From an uncultured Bacteroidales bacterium (lineage in GTDB: Bacteria > Bacteroidota > Bacteroidia > Bacteroidales > Muribaculaceae): a stretch of DNA of 64,000 nt. The position numbers and the translations under genes are program-made. The notes under the pieces were generated by a model. It had not been told where the DNA came from. It ran no database searches and saw only the letters and a program-made list of their open reading frames with translations. Where the stretch lies: positions 18,410 to 82,409 of the forward strand of contig CACZHT010000009.1 in NCBI GenBank assembly GCA_902781045.1. The letters run 5' to 3'. Shown piece after piece: positions 35,081 to 44,115 of this stretch (within the stretch, counting starts at the first letter, position 1; each line of letters starts with the position of its first letter).

Positions 35081-37258
35081 CTATGGGTTGACCACTCGCT
35101 CGCCGATGAGCTTGGCCAGCTTGGTGCGCACTCGATACAGCTCCTGCAAGTCCTTGAGCACGGTGGCCACATCAACCTGTGTATTGCCGTCCTTGATTTG
35201 CTGGTTTAGCTCATCGATGCGCTGTCCGATGATGATATTCTTCCAGTTGTTCAACGCCGCAGGCACCAGCACAGGCAGACGCTCAAAGTCGGTGAGCACA
35301 TGAGCGTACTGTGTGTGGATTTTGCTCAACTGATACTGCTCGGTTACCAGGCGAGTCGAGATTTCACGCACACGGTCATCAGGATGTGAGCATAGTCTTC
35401 GCTCGAGATAGAGCTGGCGGAAATCGTTGACCTGGTCAACGCAGCGCAGGTCATACTTGCTGCGGATGCGTTTTTCCTCATTTTCAATCTGGTCGACAGA
35501 CTTGCCCACAGGGTCGACACCTTTCAGTTCCTTGTCACACAGTTCCTTGTTGTGCACGGCCACCTCCTGCTCAACACGTGCCAGGTCATTATAGAACGGC
35601 TCCAGATTCTCCAGTGCGATGCTGAAAATGCGACTAAAGGTCGGGTCGGTAAAACTCATGTCATCCAGGGTCATCTCGTTGTAGATGTGCTCCACAACAG
35701 TTGTTGGCCTCACCGCACCATCCTCATACTCCGTGTCGCACAGATAGCACATGCCATATCGCGCAACCAGTTCGGTCACGACGCGCTCCTCACGGTAGGT
35801 GGCCGACACATTGGGTGCGACAAGCGCAGTGGGTGACTCTGTGGACATCTGCCCGGGGACAACTGGCTGGGGTGTGTCGTGCGGCTCTTGTGCGGCAGCT
35901 TGCGCCTCCTGTCGGCGCTGTTCGCGCTCGCGCTGTTTGAATTCCTCGTCTTTGTTGGCATCGATGCGCTTCTTTATCTCGCGCAGCAACATCTGCTCGC
36001 TCACCCCGAACAGCCGACTGCACTCCTTGGCGTAGACCGACCGTGTGATTTCGCTGGGTATGACTGCTATCGAGCGCACGACATCGGCGATGGCCTGCGA
36101 CTGCTTGATGGGGTCGTCCTGAACACCGTCCAGCAGGATGCGTGTCTTGAACTGAATGAAGTCGCTCTCATGCTCGTCAATGTAGTGTTGTATTTCGCTC
36201 GAACTGTGCTTGCGGCTGTAGCTGTCGGGATCGTCGCCATCGGGGAGCAGCAACACCTTGATGTTCAGTCCATGCGACAGCAACTTGTCTATCCCCTTGA
36301 GAGCCGCACGTATGCCTGCCGCATCGCCATCGAACAGCTCGGTGACGTTCTCGGTGAAGCGATGCAGCAAGTGGATGTGGCCATCGGTCAGTGCCGTGCC
36401 GCTCGAGGCAATCACATTCTCAAATCCGGCCTGATGCATCGAAATCACGTCGGCATACCCCTCAACAATGAAGCACTTGCCCTGTTTGGCTATTGCACGC
36501 TTGGCCTGGTACAGGCCATACATTGTGCTTGAACTCTTGTCGTAGATGATGGAATCTGGCGAGTTGAAGTACTTGGCATGGTCATCCTTCTTGAGCGTGC
36601 GCCCCCCGAAGGCGATCACCTTGCCCGCCACGTTGAGGATGGGAAACATCACCCGCCCCCGATAGAAATCATAGCCTCCGCCATGCTGGTCGTCCTTGCA
36701 TAGCCCCAGTTTGAACAACAGGTCGCGGTTATAGCCCTGCTGTGTGGCAGCCTTGTAGAGTGCTGTGCGGTCCTCAGGGCTGTAGCCCAAGCGGAACTTT
36801 CGGATTGTTGCATCGGTGAATCCCCGCTCACGGAAGTAGCTCAACCCAATCTCCTGGCCATCGGTTGTGTGCCACAGCTGCTCCTCCATCCATCGGCAGG
36901 CCCACTCGTTGACGATGAGCATCGACTCACGCTCGGTTTGTGCCGCGCGTTCCTCGTCGGTCTGCTCGCGCTCCTTGATTTCGATGTGATATTTCGCCGC
37001 TAGATAACGCAAAGCCTCAGGATAGGTCATCTGCTCATGCTTCATCACAAAGCTCACGGCACTGCCCGCCTCGCCACAACTGAAACACTTGAATATTTGT
37101 TTGGCACGCGACACATTGAACGACGGTGTGCGGTCGTTGTGGAACGGACAGAGGCCCACCCAGTTCGATCCCCGCCTGCGCAGTGTCACAAAGTCACTCA
37201 CCACGTCCACGACATCGGCCGTGTCGATTATCTGCTGTACTGTATTTTGATCTATCAT
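35081..37258 (-). CDS. dnaG: DNA primase
   Basis: 725 residues. N-terminal zinc-binding CHC2 domain (CPFHNDRTPSF and CFSCGEAG near residues 38-65), primase core, Toprim domain with FIVEGYADVISMH near residue 260, and a long C-terminal DnaB-interaction domain with a Gln/Arg-rich linker near 440-470 (EEFKQREREQRRQ). It makes RNA primers at the replication fork. The gene is single and has a good promoter. Confidence 0.97.
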   Translation of the reverse strand: MIDQNTVQQIIDTADVVDVVSDFVTLRRRGSNWVGLCPFHNDRTPSFNVSRAKQIFKCFSCGEAGSAVSFVMKHEQMTYPEALRYLAAKYHIEIKEREQTDEERAAQTERESMLIVNEWACRWMEEQLWHTTDGQEIGLSYFRERGFTDATIRKFRLGYSPEDRTALYKAATQQGYNRDLLFKLGLCKDDQHGGGYDFYRGRVMFPILNVAGKVIAFGGRTLKKDDHAKYFNSPDSIIYDKSSSTMYGLYQAKRAIAKQGKCFIVEGYADVISMHQAGFENVIASSGTALTDGHIHLLHRFTENVTELFDGDAAGIRAALKGIDKLLSHGLNIKVLLLPDGDDPDSYSRKHSSSEIQHYIDEHESDFIQFKTRILLDGVQDDPIKQSQAIADVVRSIAVIPSEITRSVYAKECSRLFGVSEQMLLREIKKRIDANKDEEFKQREREQRRQEAQAAAQEPHDTPQPVVPGQMSTESPTALVAPNVSATYREERVVTELVARYGMCYLCDTEYEDGAVRPTTVVEHIYNEMTLDDMSFTDPTFSRIFSIALENLEPFYNDLARVEQEVAVHNKELCDKELKGVDPVGKSVDQIENEEKRIRSKYDLRCVDQVNDFRQLYLERRLCSHPDDRVREISTRLVTEQYQLSKIHTQYAHVLTDFERLPVLVPAALNNWKNIIIGQRIDELNQQIKDGNTQVDVATVLKDLQELYRVRTKLAKLIGERVVNP

Positions 37259-37372
37259 TCCTATCTTATCTTAATTTAAGGATTATTCCGCATGTGCTCA
37301 TTATTTAAAGTATAAGTGAGCTATGTTTCCGTCCCTCGTTTTCCCCCATATCTTCATATAAGCCAGGTTGAG

Positions 37373-37403
37373 CAAAAGTAACTTCTTTTTCGCATTCGAG
37401 CAA
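37373..37403 (-). promoter_or_regulatory. Promoter for dnaG
   Basis: Minus-strand TTG (37403-37401), 20 nt, TACTTTTG (37380-37373); leader about 110 nt. Confidence 0.65.
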
Positions 37404-37440
37404 CACATGTTGCATCATGCGTCTAAAATCCCTCCGGGGT

Positions 37441-38553
37441 TCACTTCATGCAATAACGGCATCCCGGCAATGTCAGGATGATGCCACGGCAGTCAAGCTC
37501 GACCAGTGTGCTCATCAGCCGATAGATGGGGAGTTTGAGCGCGGTGGCAAGTGTGTTGATGTGCACATCGCCTTGCTGCTTGAGCACATCGACCACCGCC
37601 TGCTCCTCTTTGTTCAGCTCGTGGAACACCTCCAGCTGCTTGGGTTGGCCAGCCTTGCGCACTTCACCCCAGTTGAGTGCTTCAATGAGGTCGTCGGCGC
37701 ATGTGATGGCCATAGCCAGACTCGTGCGGATGATGCGGTTGCAACCGCGGGAGAACTCGTCTCCCACGCGCCCCGGAACAGCCATCACGTCGCGATTGTA
37801 GCTCTGAGCCAGCGATGCAGTCACCAGCGACCCGCCGTGGTCGGCACTCTCGACAATGACCGTGCAGTCGCTCAACCCGGCGATGATGCGGTTTCGGGCC
37901 AAGAAATTGCTACGGTGAATCTCGTCACTGCTCAGATAGTCGGTCACCACCATGCCATGATTGCGCACAATCTTCACCGCATCATTGCGGTGCAGGGCAG
38001 GGTAGATGCCATTCAAGCCTCGCGCCATCACGGCCACAGTGCTCAACCCGTGCTTGAGACTGGCACGGTGAGCCGAGATGTCGATACCGTAGGCCAGGCC
38101 GCTCACCACCACGGCATCGGGCAGGGCAGCTGCCAAGTCGCGCACAAACGTGTCGCAAAAGCTCAAACCATATTGTGTGGCATGGCGAGTTCCCACCACA
38201 CTGACCACATGTTTTGCGTTCAGGTCACACTCGCCACGGCTATAGAGCATGCAGGGGGCATCTTCGGCCTCAAGCAGTCGGCGAGGATAAGAGCCATCGG
38301 TAAAGTAGGTGGTGTCGATGTGGTTCTGCTCGATGAAGTTGAGTTCGCGGTCGGCACGCTCCAGTTGTTGCTGGCGATAGTAGTTGGTATACACTTTGCT
38401 TTGTCCTTGTGTCAGTGTGCGCAACTCCTTCTCGCTCATGTCGAAGAAAGCACGCTCGCTGCCGGCGACTTCGAGCAGTTGTCGGGCCAGGTTCACGCCC
38501 ATTCCCCGGATTGAAGCGAACGCGATGCGATATCTCAGCAGGTCATTGTCCAT
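37441..38553 (-). CDS. dprA: DNA-processing protein DprA
   Basis: 370 residues. N-terminal helix-hairpin-helix-like part, Rossmann-type DprA core with VVSVVGTRHATQYG, VVSGLAYGIDISAHRASL, VARGLNGIYP, NRIIAGLSDCTVIVE and GCNRIIRT, and a C-terminal winged-helix-like domain. It loads RecA on incoming single-stranded DNA in transformation. It overlaps the thioesterase gene by 11 nt. Confidence 0.95.
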   Translation of the reverse strand: MDNDLLRYRIAFASIRGMGVNLARQLLEVAGSERAFFDMSEKELRTLTQGQSKVYTNYYRQQQLERADRELNFIEQNHIDTTYFTDGSYPRRLLEAEDAPCMLYSRGECDLNAKHVVSVVGTRHATQYGLSFCDTFVRDLAAALPDAVVVSGLAYGIDISAHRASLKHGLSTVAVMARGLNGIYPALHRNDAVKIVRNHGMVVTDYLSSDEIHRSNFLARNRIIAGLSDCTVIVESADHGGSLVTASLAQSYNRDVMAVPGRVGDEFSRGCNRIIRTSLAMAITCADDLIEALNWGEVRKAGQPKQLEVFHELNKEEQAVVDVLKQQGDVHINTLATALKLPIYRLMSTLVELDCRGIILTLPGCRYCMK

Positions 38554-38950
38554 TGTCCAATCCTAGTTTCATCCACAACTCATCGCTGCGCGACAGTTGT
38601 CCATTGACCAATGTCACAATGCTCACCACTGCACTGGCCACCAGCAGACCGTCTACCTTATTATAAATGTCCTGATGAAACAGGTAGCGTACACCCAGAT
38701 GCTCGACCCACAGGCGGCTGACCATCACATCGCCGCTGCGCAGCGGACGCTTGTAGTCGACCTCAATGCGGTTCACCACAGGGATGATGCCGTCGGCCGA
38801 CATCTCGCCGAACGAGTAGCCGCGGCTCTTGACAAACGCATGCCGCGTGTGTTCAAGGTAGTGCAGATAGTTAGCATTATTGACGATGCCCTCACTGTCC
38901 AGCTCGTAGTCCCGCACCGGGATTTCGAGCGAAAAAATATATTCTTTCAT
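38543..38950 (-). CDS. Acyl-CoA thioesterase, 4-hydroxybenzoyl-CoA type
   Basis: 135 residues with a hotdog fold pattern: VRDYELDSEGIVNNANYLHYLEH has the Asp/Asn of the family (first 20 residues of the segment are typical), then DYKRPLRSGDV. It hydrolyses acyl-CoA thioesters in the cytoplasm; the physiological substrate is unknown. It is the first gene of the pair with dprA. Confidence 0.9.
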   Translation of the reverse strand: MKEYIFSLEIPVRDYELDSEGIVNNANYLHYLEHTRHAFVKSRGYSFGEMSADGIIPVVNRIEVDYKRPLRSGDVMVSRLWVEHLGVRYLFHQDIYNKVDGLLVASAVVSIVTLVNGQLSRSDELWMKLGLDNGQ

Positions 38951-38973
38951 TGCGTCTCGACAAATTCAAGGCT

Positions 38974-38981
38974 CAAAGGTA
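38974..38981 (-). promoter_or_regulatory. -7 box for the thioesterase-dprA transcript
   Basis: Minus-strand TACCTTTG 24 nt before the start codon; no clear -33 element. Confidence 0.45.
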
Positions 38982-39024
38982 CAAAAAAACTCAAAACCAT
39001 GGCTCATGTTCCCACAAAATTCAC

Positions 39025-39089
39025 TAATTTTGCCACGCAAAAGGAATCTTGCGATGGGTCTTCAGTTTTCAGCGAAAGCTGAAGACCCA
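39025..39089 (+). promoter_or_regulatory. -7 box and structured leader of the PAS gene
   Basis: TAATTTTG at 39025-39032 is followed by an 11-bp perfect hairpin, arms 39055-39065 and 39079-39089. An inner alternative hairpin TTCAGC-GAAA-GCTGAA with a GNRA loop competes with it, so two folds are possible in the leader. Confidence 0.45.
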
Positions 39090-39138
39090 CAACAAGAAGC
39101 TAACCACAAATGAACTAACAACTAACAACTGAAAAGCT

Positions 39139-39465
39139 ATGGACTGGGCTGAACAACTGCATTGTGCCATCACTGTGTGTGACAACGAGGGTACTGTAAT
39201 CTACATGAACGAACGGTCACGACAGACGTTCAACAAAAACGGCGAGACTATGGTAGGCAAGAACCTCTTTCCTTGCCACAAGGAGCGCTCGCAACAGATG
39301 ATTCGCCACATGATGGAGAGCGACACCACCAACTGCTACACCATCACCAAGAACGGAGTGCGCAAGATGATTTTCCAGTCGCCATGGAAAGTCGACGGCC
39401 AGGTAAAGGGGATGGTCGAAATATCCATCATACTTCCCGACGAGATACCTCACTACGACCGATAG
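39139..39465 (+). CDS. Small PAS-domain protein
   Basis: 108 residues forming one PAS fold: ITVCDNEGTVIYMNERSRQ at 11-29, GKNLFPCH, then two C-terminal strands (MIFQSPWKVDG, GMVEISIIL). There is no output domain, so it is a free-standing sensor or a ligand-binding protein; Cys in FPCH might bind a cofactor, which is speculation. It is 20 nt before the C45-type gene and probably co-transcribed. Confidence 0.88.
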   Translation: MDWAEQLHCAITVCDNEGTVIYMNERSRQTFNKNGETMVGKNLFPCHKERSQQMIRHMMESDTTNCYTITKNGVRKMIFQSPWKVDGQVKGMVEISIILPDEIPHYDR

Positions 39466-39485
39466 ACCCGAAATAAACGGCAAAT

Positions 39486-40607
39486 ATGAAACGCTTAATC
39501 TGTGCAATCTTACTGATCGCCGCGATCGTGACTGCCGATGCTTGCACATCGGCTATCGTCAGCGGACGGCTCACCGCCAACGGCCGGCCGCTGTTGTGGA
39601 AAAACCGCGACACCGGCGACCAAAACAACCGTGTCGAGCGTGTCAAAGCCCACGACGGCCTGCTTGAGTTTGTCGCACTGTTCGATGCCCGCGACTCAAA
39701 GGACTCGGCGGCCTGGCTCGGATTCAACGAGCGAGGCTTTGCCATCATGAACACCGCATCCTATAACCTCAACAAGGACAATGTGCCAGAGCGAGACATG
39801 GACAAGGAGGGTGTGGTCATGCGATATGCGCTGGAGCGCTGCACCACGGTCGACGACTTTGAGCATGTGCTTGAGCAGTTGCCCAAACCGCTGGGTGTCG
39901 AGGCTAACTTCGGTGTCATTGATGCTCAGGGCAATGGTGCATACTTCGAGACCGGCAACTACAAGTGGGTTAAATATGACCTGGCCGACGAACCGACCGG
40001 CATTCTCACGCGCACCAACTACTCGGTCAGTGGCCGTGACGGCGAGGGCATGGGCTATATCCGGCACGACAACGAGCGCGAGTTACTGCGGCCTTATGTG
40101 CTGGAATGCAACATCACACCTGCCACATTCACCGAGGTCATCTCACGCACATTCTATCACAGCCGGCTCAAGCGCAACTACAACGACAGTGGCCTTGAGT
40201 GGCTCATCGACCAGGATTTCATTCCACGGCGCATCAGCACAGCCTCGGCAGTGATTGAGGGAGTACTCCCTGGCGAGGATCCGAGCCTCACCACCATGTG
40301 GATTGCATTGGGCTACCCTCCCTGCGCCGAGGTGTTTGCCTGCTGGACAGGCGACAATGGCGTGCCTGATGTGTTGCGTGGTACAACAAAAAAACGCCAC
40401 TCGGTGCAGTGCGACCTGGTCAACAAGCGTGAGGCCGAGGTGTTCAGTATCACGCGCGGCAACGGGCAGCACTACATCAATCTCTCAAAGCTCTACAATA
40501 AGGCAGGCACAGGCTATGCGCAAGTGCTTGTCAAGAAGAACATGAAGACCTATGAGGAGGGTTATGCCGAGATAGCCCGGCGCCGAGCCGCCATAAAGAA
40601 ACGCTGA
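39486..40607 (+). CDS. C45-family (acyl-CoA:6-APA acyltransferase-like) exported amidohydrolase
   Basis: 373 residues. A signal peptide (LICAILLIAAIVTADA) is directly followed by CTSAIVSG, which places Cys19 as the N-terminal nucleophile after processing, as in carcinine hydrolase and related Ntn hydrolases. GRPLLWKNRDT matches the family's following segment. It probably cleaves amides or acylated amino acids in the periplasm. Substrate unknown. Confidence 0.85.
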   Translation: MKRLICAILLIAAIVTADACTSAIVSGRLTANGRPLLWKNRDTGDQNNRVERVKAHDGLLEFVALFDARDSKDSAAWLGFNERGFAIMNTASYNLNKDNVPERDMDKEGVVMRYALERCTTVDDFEHVLEQLPKPLGVEANFGVIDAQGNGAYFETGNYKWVKYDLADEPTGILTRTNYSVSGRDGEGMGYIRHDNERELLRPYVLECNITPATFTEVISRTFYHSRLKRNYNDSGLEWLIDQDFIPRRISTASAVIEGVLPGEDPSLTTMWIALGYPPCAEVFACWTGDNGVPDVLRGTTKKRHSVQCDLVNKREAEVFSITRGNGQHYINLSKLYNKAGTGYAQVLVKKNMKTYEEGYAEIARRRAAIKKR

Positions 40608-40674
40608 TTTTTTAACTAGATATTAGATTTTTTGTTATGTATGCCTCGGTTCTGCCGAGGCTACTCATTGAAAA

Positions 40675-41055
40675 ATGAACTGGACCGCAATTGCCACATT
40701 GGCACTGCTCGTTGTGAGCAACATCGTTATGACCTTTGCGTGGTATGGGCACCTCAAGCTACAGACCGAGGGCATCAGCACACACTGGCCACTGATTGGA
40801 GTCATTCTCTTCTCGTGGGGCATCGCTTTGTTTGAGTATATGTTCATGGTACCGGCCAACCGCATTGGCTATGCCGAAAACGGAGGTCCCTTCAGTCTCA
40901 TGCAGCTCAAGGTCATTCAGGAGGTTATCACGCTCACTGTGTTCACCGTCTTTGTGACCATCTTTTTCAAGAACGAGCACCTGCACTGGAACCACTTCGT
41001 AGCATTCTTTCTGCTCATCGCCGCAGTCTACTTCGCCTTCCTCAAGGTTGAGTGA
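40675..41055 (+). CDS. DUF486 membrane protein
   Basis: 126 residues with four transmembrane segments, resembling a half-size DMT transporter: FAWYGHLK at 21-28, GIALFEYMFMVPANRIGY and FSLMQLKVIQE are DUF486 marks. Substrate unknown. It is convergent with and 4 nt from the L,D-transpeptidase-like gene. Confidence 0.9.
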   Translation: MNWTAIATLALLVVSNIVMTFAWYGHLKLQTEGISTHWPLIGVILFSWGIALFEYMFMVPANRIGYAENGGPFSLMQLKVIQEVITLTVFTVFVTIFFKNEHLHWNHFVAFFLLIAAVYFAFLKVE

Positions 41056-41059
41056 GAAG

Positions 41060-42343
41060 TCAGTGGGTATAAGCCGACAGCAGCAAATGCTTGGGGGCCG
41101 CTTGCTCGACCAGCACAACCACTGCGCTCAAGGGCACATTGCTCAGTGCGAAACACCCCTCACTCAGTTTGCCCAGCTTGAGATAGCGTGGGTGAATTTC
41201 GCCCTCATATCGCATGCCGCCATGCACCTTGATGCCGCGCATGCGCGCGTTGCTGTTGGTGTCTTCCAGCCCCTCGACATTGATTGCGATACGTCCGTTC
41301 TTGTACATGCGGTGCACGTCGTCAATCTCATATAGCCCCAGCGATGTGGCACAACTGCCGTTCTCGTTGCTGAACTGCGGAATCATGCCCGTGCTGCCGC
41401 TGCCGCAGCCATGGGCACACTTGCTGCTCACAATCACGCGTTTTTTCTCATAGTCATAGACAAAGAATCGGTTTTTGCCCGATGGGATGCTGAAATCGGC
41501 AAACAACACATATCGCTCGTCATAGCCACGTGCAATGGCCTGTTGATGCGTCAATGCAAGCCTGGTTTGCGACACGGGGTTTCGCTCCAGTGCGATGTCG
41601 TGCGCCACCTGCTGCAACGAGTCGCCTGCTTTATAGAGGTCGGCATCGGCCATCACTTCCTGCAGCTGTCTCAGCGACCGAGCCATGCGGGCTGTGTCGG
41701 CAAGGGTGGGGGGGAGCAGGTGGATGCGGCGTGCCAGCAGTCGCGAGGTGTCGGCGGCAGCTCTTGTTAGCACCAAATTGCGCACACGACGATGAGTGAA
41801 CTGGCTGGCTTGTTGCCCTTGTGCAGTGCGGTCAACCAGGGTCACATCATTGGAATCGACACACATACCACAGTGGTTCAGCCAGTGGGCTAGGGTGGTG
41901 TCCAACAACCTCAGCAGGCCATTTCGCTGGGGCGATTTCTCGTTCGTGCGGCTCATGATCATGACATAACAACTGTCCATGGCAGGCCATTGTTGTGCAA
42001 GCGTGTTAAAATCCTCTTGGTCTTGCTGCACGACCACAATCACGGGGTATCGCTTGAGTGAATCGGTCACCTCGGGACGGCGTATCAGGATGCGGGGATA
42101 CTTGTTGTCGTCATTTGGCCAAAACCTATTATATAATAAGGTGACAGGTGAGGTAGTTTTCAGTGGCACAAATTTGCTATTGGTCAGCAAGAGGTTGTCA
42201 CGTTTAGTGGCGTCAAGCACCGTGTAGGGCCATGCCACAAGCCAAGCCACAGCAGCCACAAAGGGCACTGCCAGCAAGGCGATTTTGAGCAGTTTTTTGG
42301 TCTTTTTTGTCAATTTTCCTAAATTTTCGGCGAAGTTACGCAT
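41060..42343 (-). CDS. L,D-transpeptidase-like catalytic domain protein (YkuD_2)
   Basis: 427 residues. One N-terminal membrane segment (about 20-38), a variable region, and a C-terminal domain with FADFSIPSGKNRFFVYD, SKCAHGCGSG, IKVHGG and the SEGCFALS motif containing the catalytic Cys. Such proteins form L,D-crosslinks in murein or hydrolyse related bonds in the periplasm. The SxGC and HGG residues are intact. Role in wall remodelling is inferred from the family. Confidence 0.9.
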   Translation of the reverse strand: MRNFAENLGKLTKKTKKLLKIALLAVPFVAAVAWLVAWPYTVLDATKRDNLLLTNSKFVPLKTTSPVTLLYNRFWPNDDNKYPRILIRRPEVTDSLKRYPVIVVVQQDQEDFNTLAQQWPAMDSCYVMIMSRTNEKSPQRNGLLRLLDTTLAHWLNHCGMCVDSNDVTLVDRTAQGQQASQFTHRRVRNLVLTRAAADTSRLLARRIHLLPPTLADTARMARSLRQLQEVMADADLYKAGDSLQQVAHDIALERNPVSQTRLALTHQQAIARGYDERYVLFADFSIPSGKNRFFVYDYEKKRVIVSSKCAHGCGSGSTGMIPQFSNENGSCATSLGLYEIDDVHRMYKNGRIAINVEGLEDTNSNARMRGIKVHGGMRYEGEIHPRYLKLGKLSEGCFALSNVPLSAVVVLVEQAAPKHLLLSAYTH

Positions 42344-42359
42344 TTTTTTTGGAAAAAAC

Positions 42360-42390
42360 TTGTGGGGTTCAAAAAAAAGTTCTACCTTTG
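42360..42390 (+). promoter_or_regulatory. Promoter for tRNA-Val
   Basis: TTG (42360-42362), 20 nt, TACCTTTG (42383-42390); 15 nt before the tRNA. Confidence 0.75.
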
Positions 42391-42405
42391 CATCGCAATT
42401 GAGAT

Positions 42406-42483
42406 AGGAGCGTAGCCCAGTTGGTTTAGAGCGCCGCAGTCACATTGCGGAGGTCATCGGTTCGACCCCGATCGTTCCTACCA
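42406..42483 (+). tRNA. tRNA-Val (anticodon CAC)
   Basis: 78 nt including encoded CCA. Acceptor AGGAGCG/CGTTCCT, anticodon stem CCGCA/TGCGG with loop GTCACAT giving CAC, and T loop TTCGACC. Confidence 0.93.
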
Positions 42484-42484
42484 G

Positions 42485-42511
42485 AAAGCAGGTCTTCACG
42501 ACCTGCTTTTT
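42485..42511 (+). terminator. Terminator of tRNA-Val
   Basis: 10-bp arms AAAGCAGGTC and complement (42500-42509), loop TTCAC, then T-run. Confidence 0.88.
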
Positions 42512-42547
42512 TGTTCACAACCGGCTCTAAAAGCCCCCTCTCGCCGC

Positions 42548-42585
42548 CATTTGGCGAATTGGGGACGGTTCTTTTTCGCCAAATG
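42548..42585. repeat. Palindromic element A with shared 16-nt apical sequence
   Basis: Arms CATTTGGCGA (42548-42557) and complement (42576-42585) enclose an 18-nt loop. The segment AATTGGGGACGGTTCT at 42557-42572 is identical to that in the hairpin at 58606-58642, though the stems differ. Likely copies of a REP-like mobile element. It lies 12 nt before the YcxB-like start. Confidence 0.75.
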
Positions 42586-42596
42586 TTAAAATCAAG

Positions 42597-43091
42597 ATGT
42601 TCACGCCCATTCCTTGCATCGTTACATCGTCGCAATATCTGCGCCAACTGAGCCTGATGTACTTGCGTTCCCGCTTGCCCTGGCTAGTTGCTCCGTTGCT
42701 GCTTTGTTCCGCCCTGTCGGTATGGATGAGCGATGTGCGGTGGGCTGTAGTCGGATTGATGTTACTTTTCATCGTCATTCCCATGGTGCTGGCTTTGGCC
42801 TATATCAACTATGCCCTGTCGGCCGAAGCCCGGTGGTCGCTGTTAAAAAAGACATTGACACTGACCAACGAGGGCATAGCACTGCACTTTGAGGACAACC
42901 TGATGCACGACCGCGTCATCCCCTGGAGCGATGTTACCGGCGTCGCACTGGGTGGCGATGCCTTTCTGGTCATGTTGCGTGTGCGGCGTTTTACATTTGT
43001 GATGATACCCTTTGATGCTGTAGAGCAAGCCAGCATTCCCCTCCATGATTTTGCTCAATGCTTGTGGCACCTAGCAAAGAAATCAGCCTAG
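42597..43091 (+). CDS. YcxB-like small membrane protein
   Basis: 164 residues, two transmembrane segments (about 28-45 and 48-70), then a soluble domain with LTLTNEGIALHFEDN and VIPWSDVTGVAL that resembles the YcxB-like fold. No catalytic residues are recognisable. The hairpin element A lies directly upstream, so the promoter may have been changed by its insertion. Function is unknown. Confidence 0.7.
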   Translation: MFTPIPCIVTSSQYLRQLSLMYLRSRLPWLVAPLLLCSALSVWMSDVRWAVVGLMLLFIVIPMVLALAYINYALSAEARWSLLKKTLTLTNEGIALHFEDNLMHDRVIPWSDVTGVALGGDAFLVMLRVRRFTFVMIPFDAVEQASIPLHDFAQCLWHLAKKSA

Positions 43092-43142
43092 CGACATGTA
43101 GTCTGCCAGGCTGATTAGCTTTAGAAATCTCACCAGAGAAAA

Positions 43143-44108
43143 TTAGGGTTTCACCCACGAGTCTCCATATCCATCTGGCAAGTGATTGCGCACAGCGTAG
43201 AGATGCGTCTGGTCGTAGCTGCGTGCCACAAAGACATGATAGAGCCGCTCGCTGGCACGTGCCACCTGCATCTGCCTTGCCATATCGGGGTGCATCTGCA
43301 TGTATGCCTCGGCCTGTTTTCGCGAGCCAAACGATGCGACCACGAGCAAGCTGTTTCCACCCTCATCAAGCAATAGGTGGCTTGTGGGTTGCTCGGCAGG
43401 TTGTTCTTCGGCCCCATTCGTGTCGCGACACATGGTGGTGTCTGCTGCTGGCCGCGGCACATTGAGTACTTGCTGCTGTGGCTTGGTCACCGTGGGCAAG
43501 TTGAGCGTGGCATAGTCCTGCTGGTTGCGATTGACAATGACCGGTGTGGTCAGCACCACCGTCAGGCACATCAGCACCAAGATGGAAGCCGCCACCTTGA
43601 CCGCACGGCTCCATCCGTGTCGATGTGCGGCATTAGAGGAGAATGCCGCCTCAGCATCGGCCTGTGCTTGCGCTCGACGGTCTTCCACGGCCAGCGGCTG
43701 GAACTTGACACTACGCAGGCCATAGTAGCCATCATTGCTCTGCTCGTGATAGAATGGTGTGAACTCGATGCGATGACCATCTGCGCTATGGAAATAGCCC
43801 AGACGCCCCAACGAGACTTCGTTGCCCATCGCCAACTGCTGTCGGAATGCACTCACGCTCTGCCTGACGAAACGCATCGCCTCGTCGTAGGTCACTCCCT
43901 CGCGTCGAACGAGCGACTGCGCCAGCAGACCGTCGTTATGGTCTACGCTGGCGTTGAAGCCCAGCTCGCGCCGCGGACGTTCGATGTGTCCTGCAACGGG
44001 ATTGTATCGCGAGTCGCTATACTGTGCCACAAGGGCTCCCCATCCAGGGATTACCACACAGTCATGACTCGTCAGAAGGTATTCAATATGCTCAATAATG
44101 GTGTACAT
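43143..44108 (-). CDS. HU-CCDC81-SPOR protein
   Basis: 321 residues. Two N-terminal HU/CCDC81-like domains (about 1-130: IEYLLTSHDCVVIPGWGALVA, and LGRLGYFHSADG), a transmembrane segment near 170-190 (VAASILVLMCLTVVLTT), a linker, and a C-terminal SPOR domain (VVASFGSRKQAEAYM). In Bacteroidota such proteins are thought to link a HU-like cytoplasmic module to peptidoglycan at the septum. The promoter puts the transcript start at or next to the ATG. Confidence 0.92.
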   Translation of the reverse strand: MYTIIEHIEYLLTSHDCVVIPGWGALVAQYSDSRYNPVAGHIERPRRELGFNASVDHNDGLLAQSLVRREGVTYDEAMRFVRQSVSAFRQQLAMGNEVSLGRLGYFHSADGHRIEFTPFYHEQSNDGYYGLRSVKFQPLAVEDRRAQAQADAEAAFSSNAAHRHGWSRAVKVAASILVLMCLTVVLTTPVIVNRNQQDYATLNLPTVTKPQQQVLNVPRPAADTTMCRDTNGAEEQPAEQPTSHLLLDEGGNSLLVVASFGSRKQAEAYMQMHPDMARQMQVARASERLYHVFVARSYDQTHLYAVRNHLPDGYGDSWVKP

Positions 44109-44115
44109 GCAGGGG

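Noticed and set aside
42548..42585. Terminator reading of palindromic element A
   Set aside because: The tRNA-Val terminator is already complete at 42485-42511, the loop is long, and the apex is shared with an unrelated locus, which fits a repeat element better.
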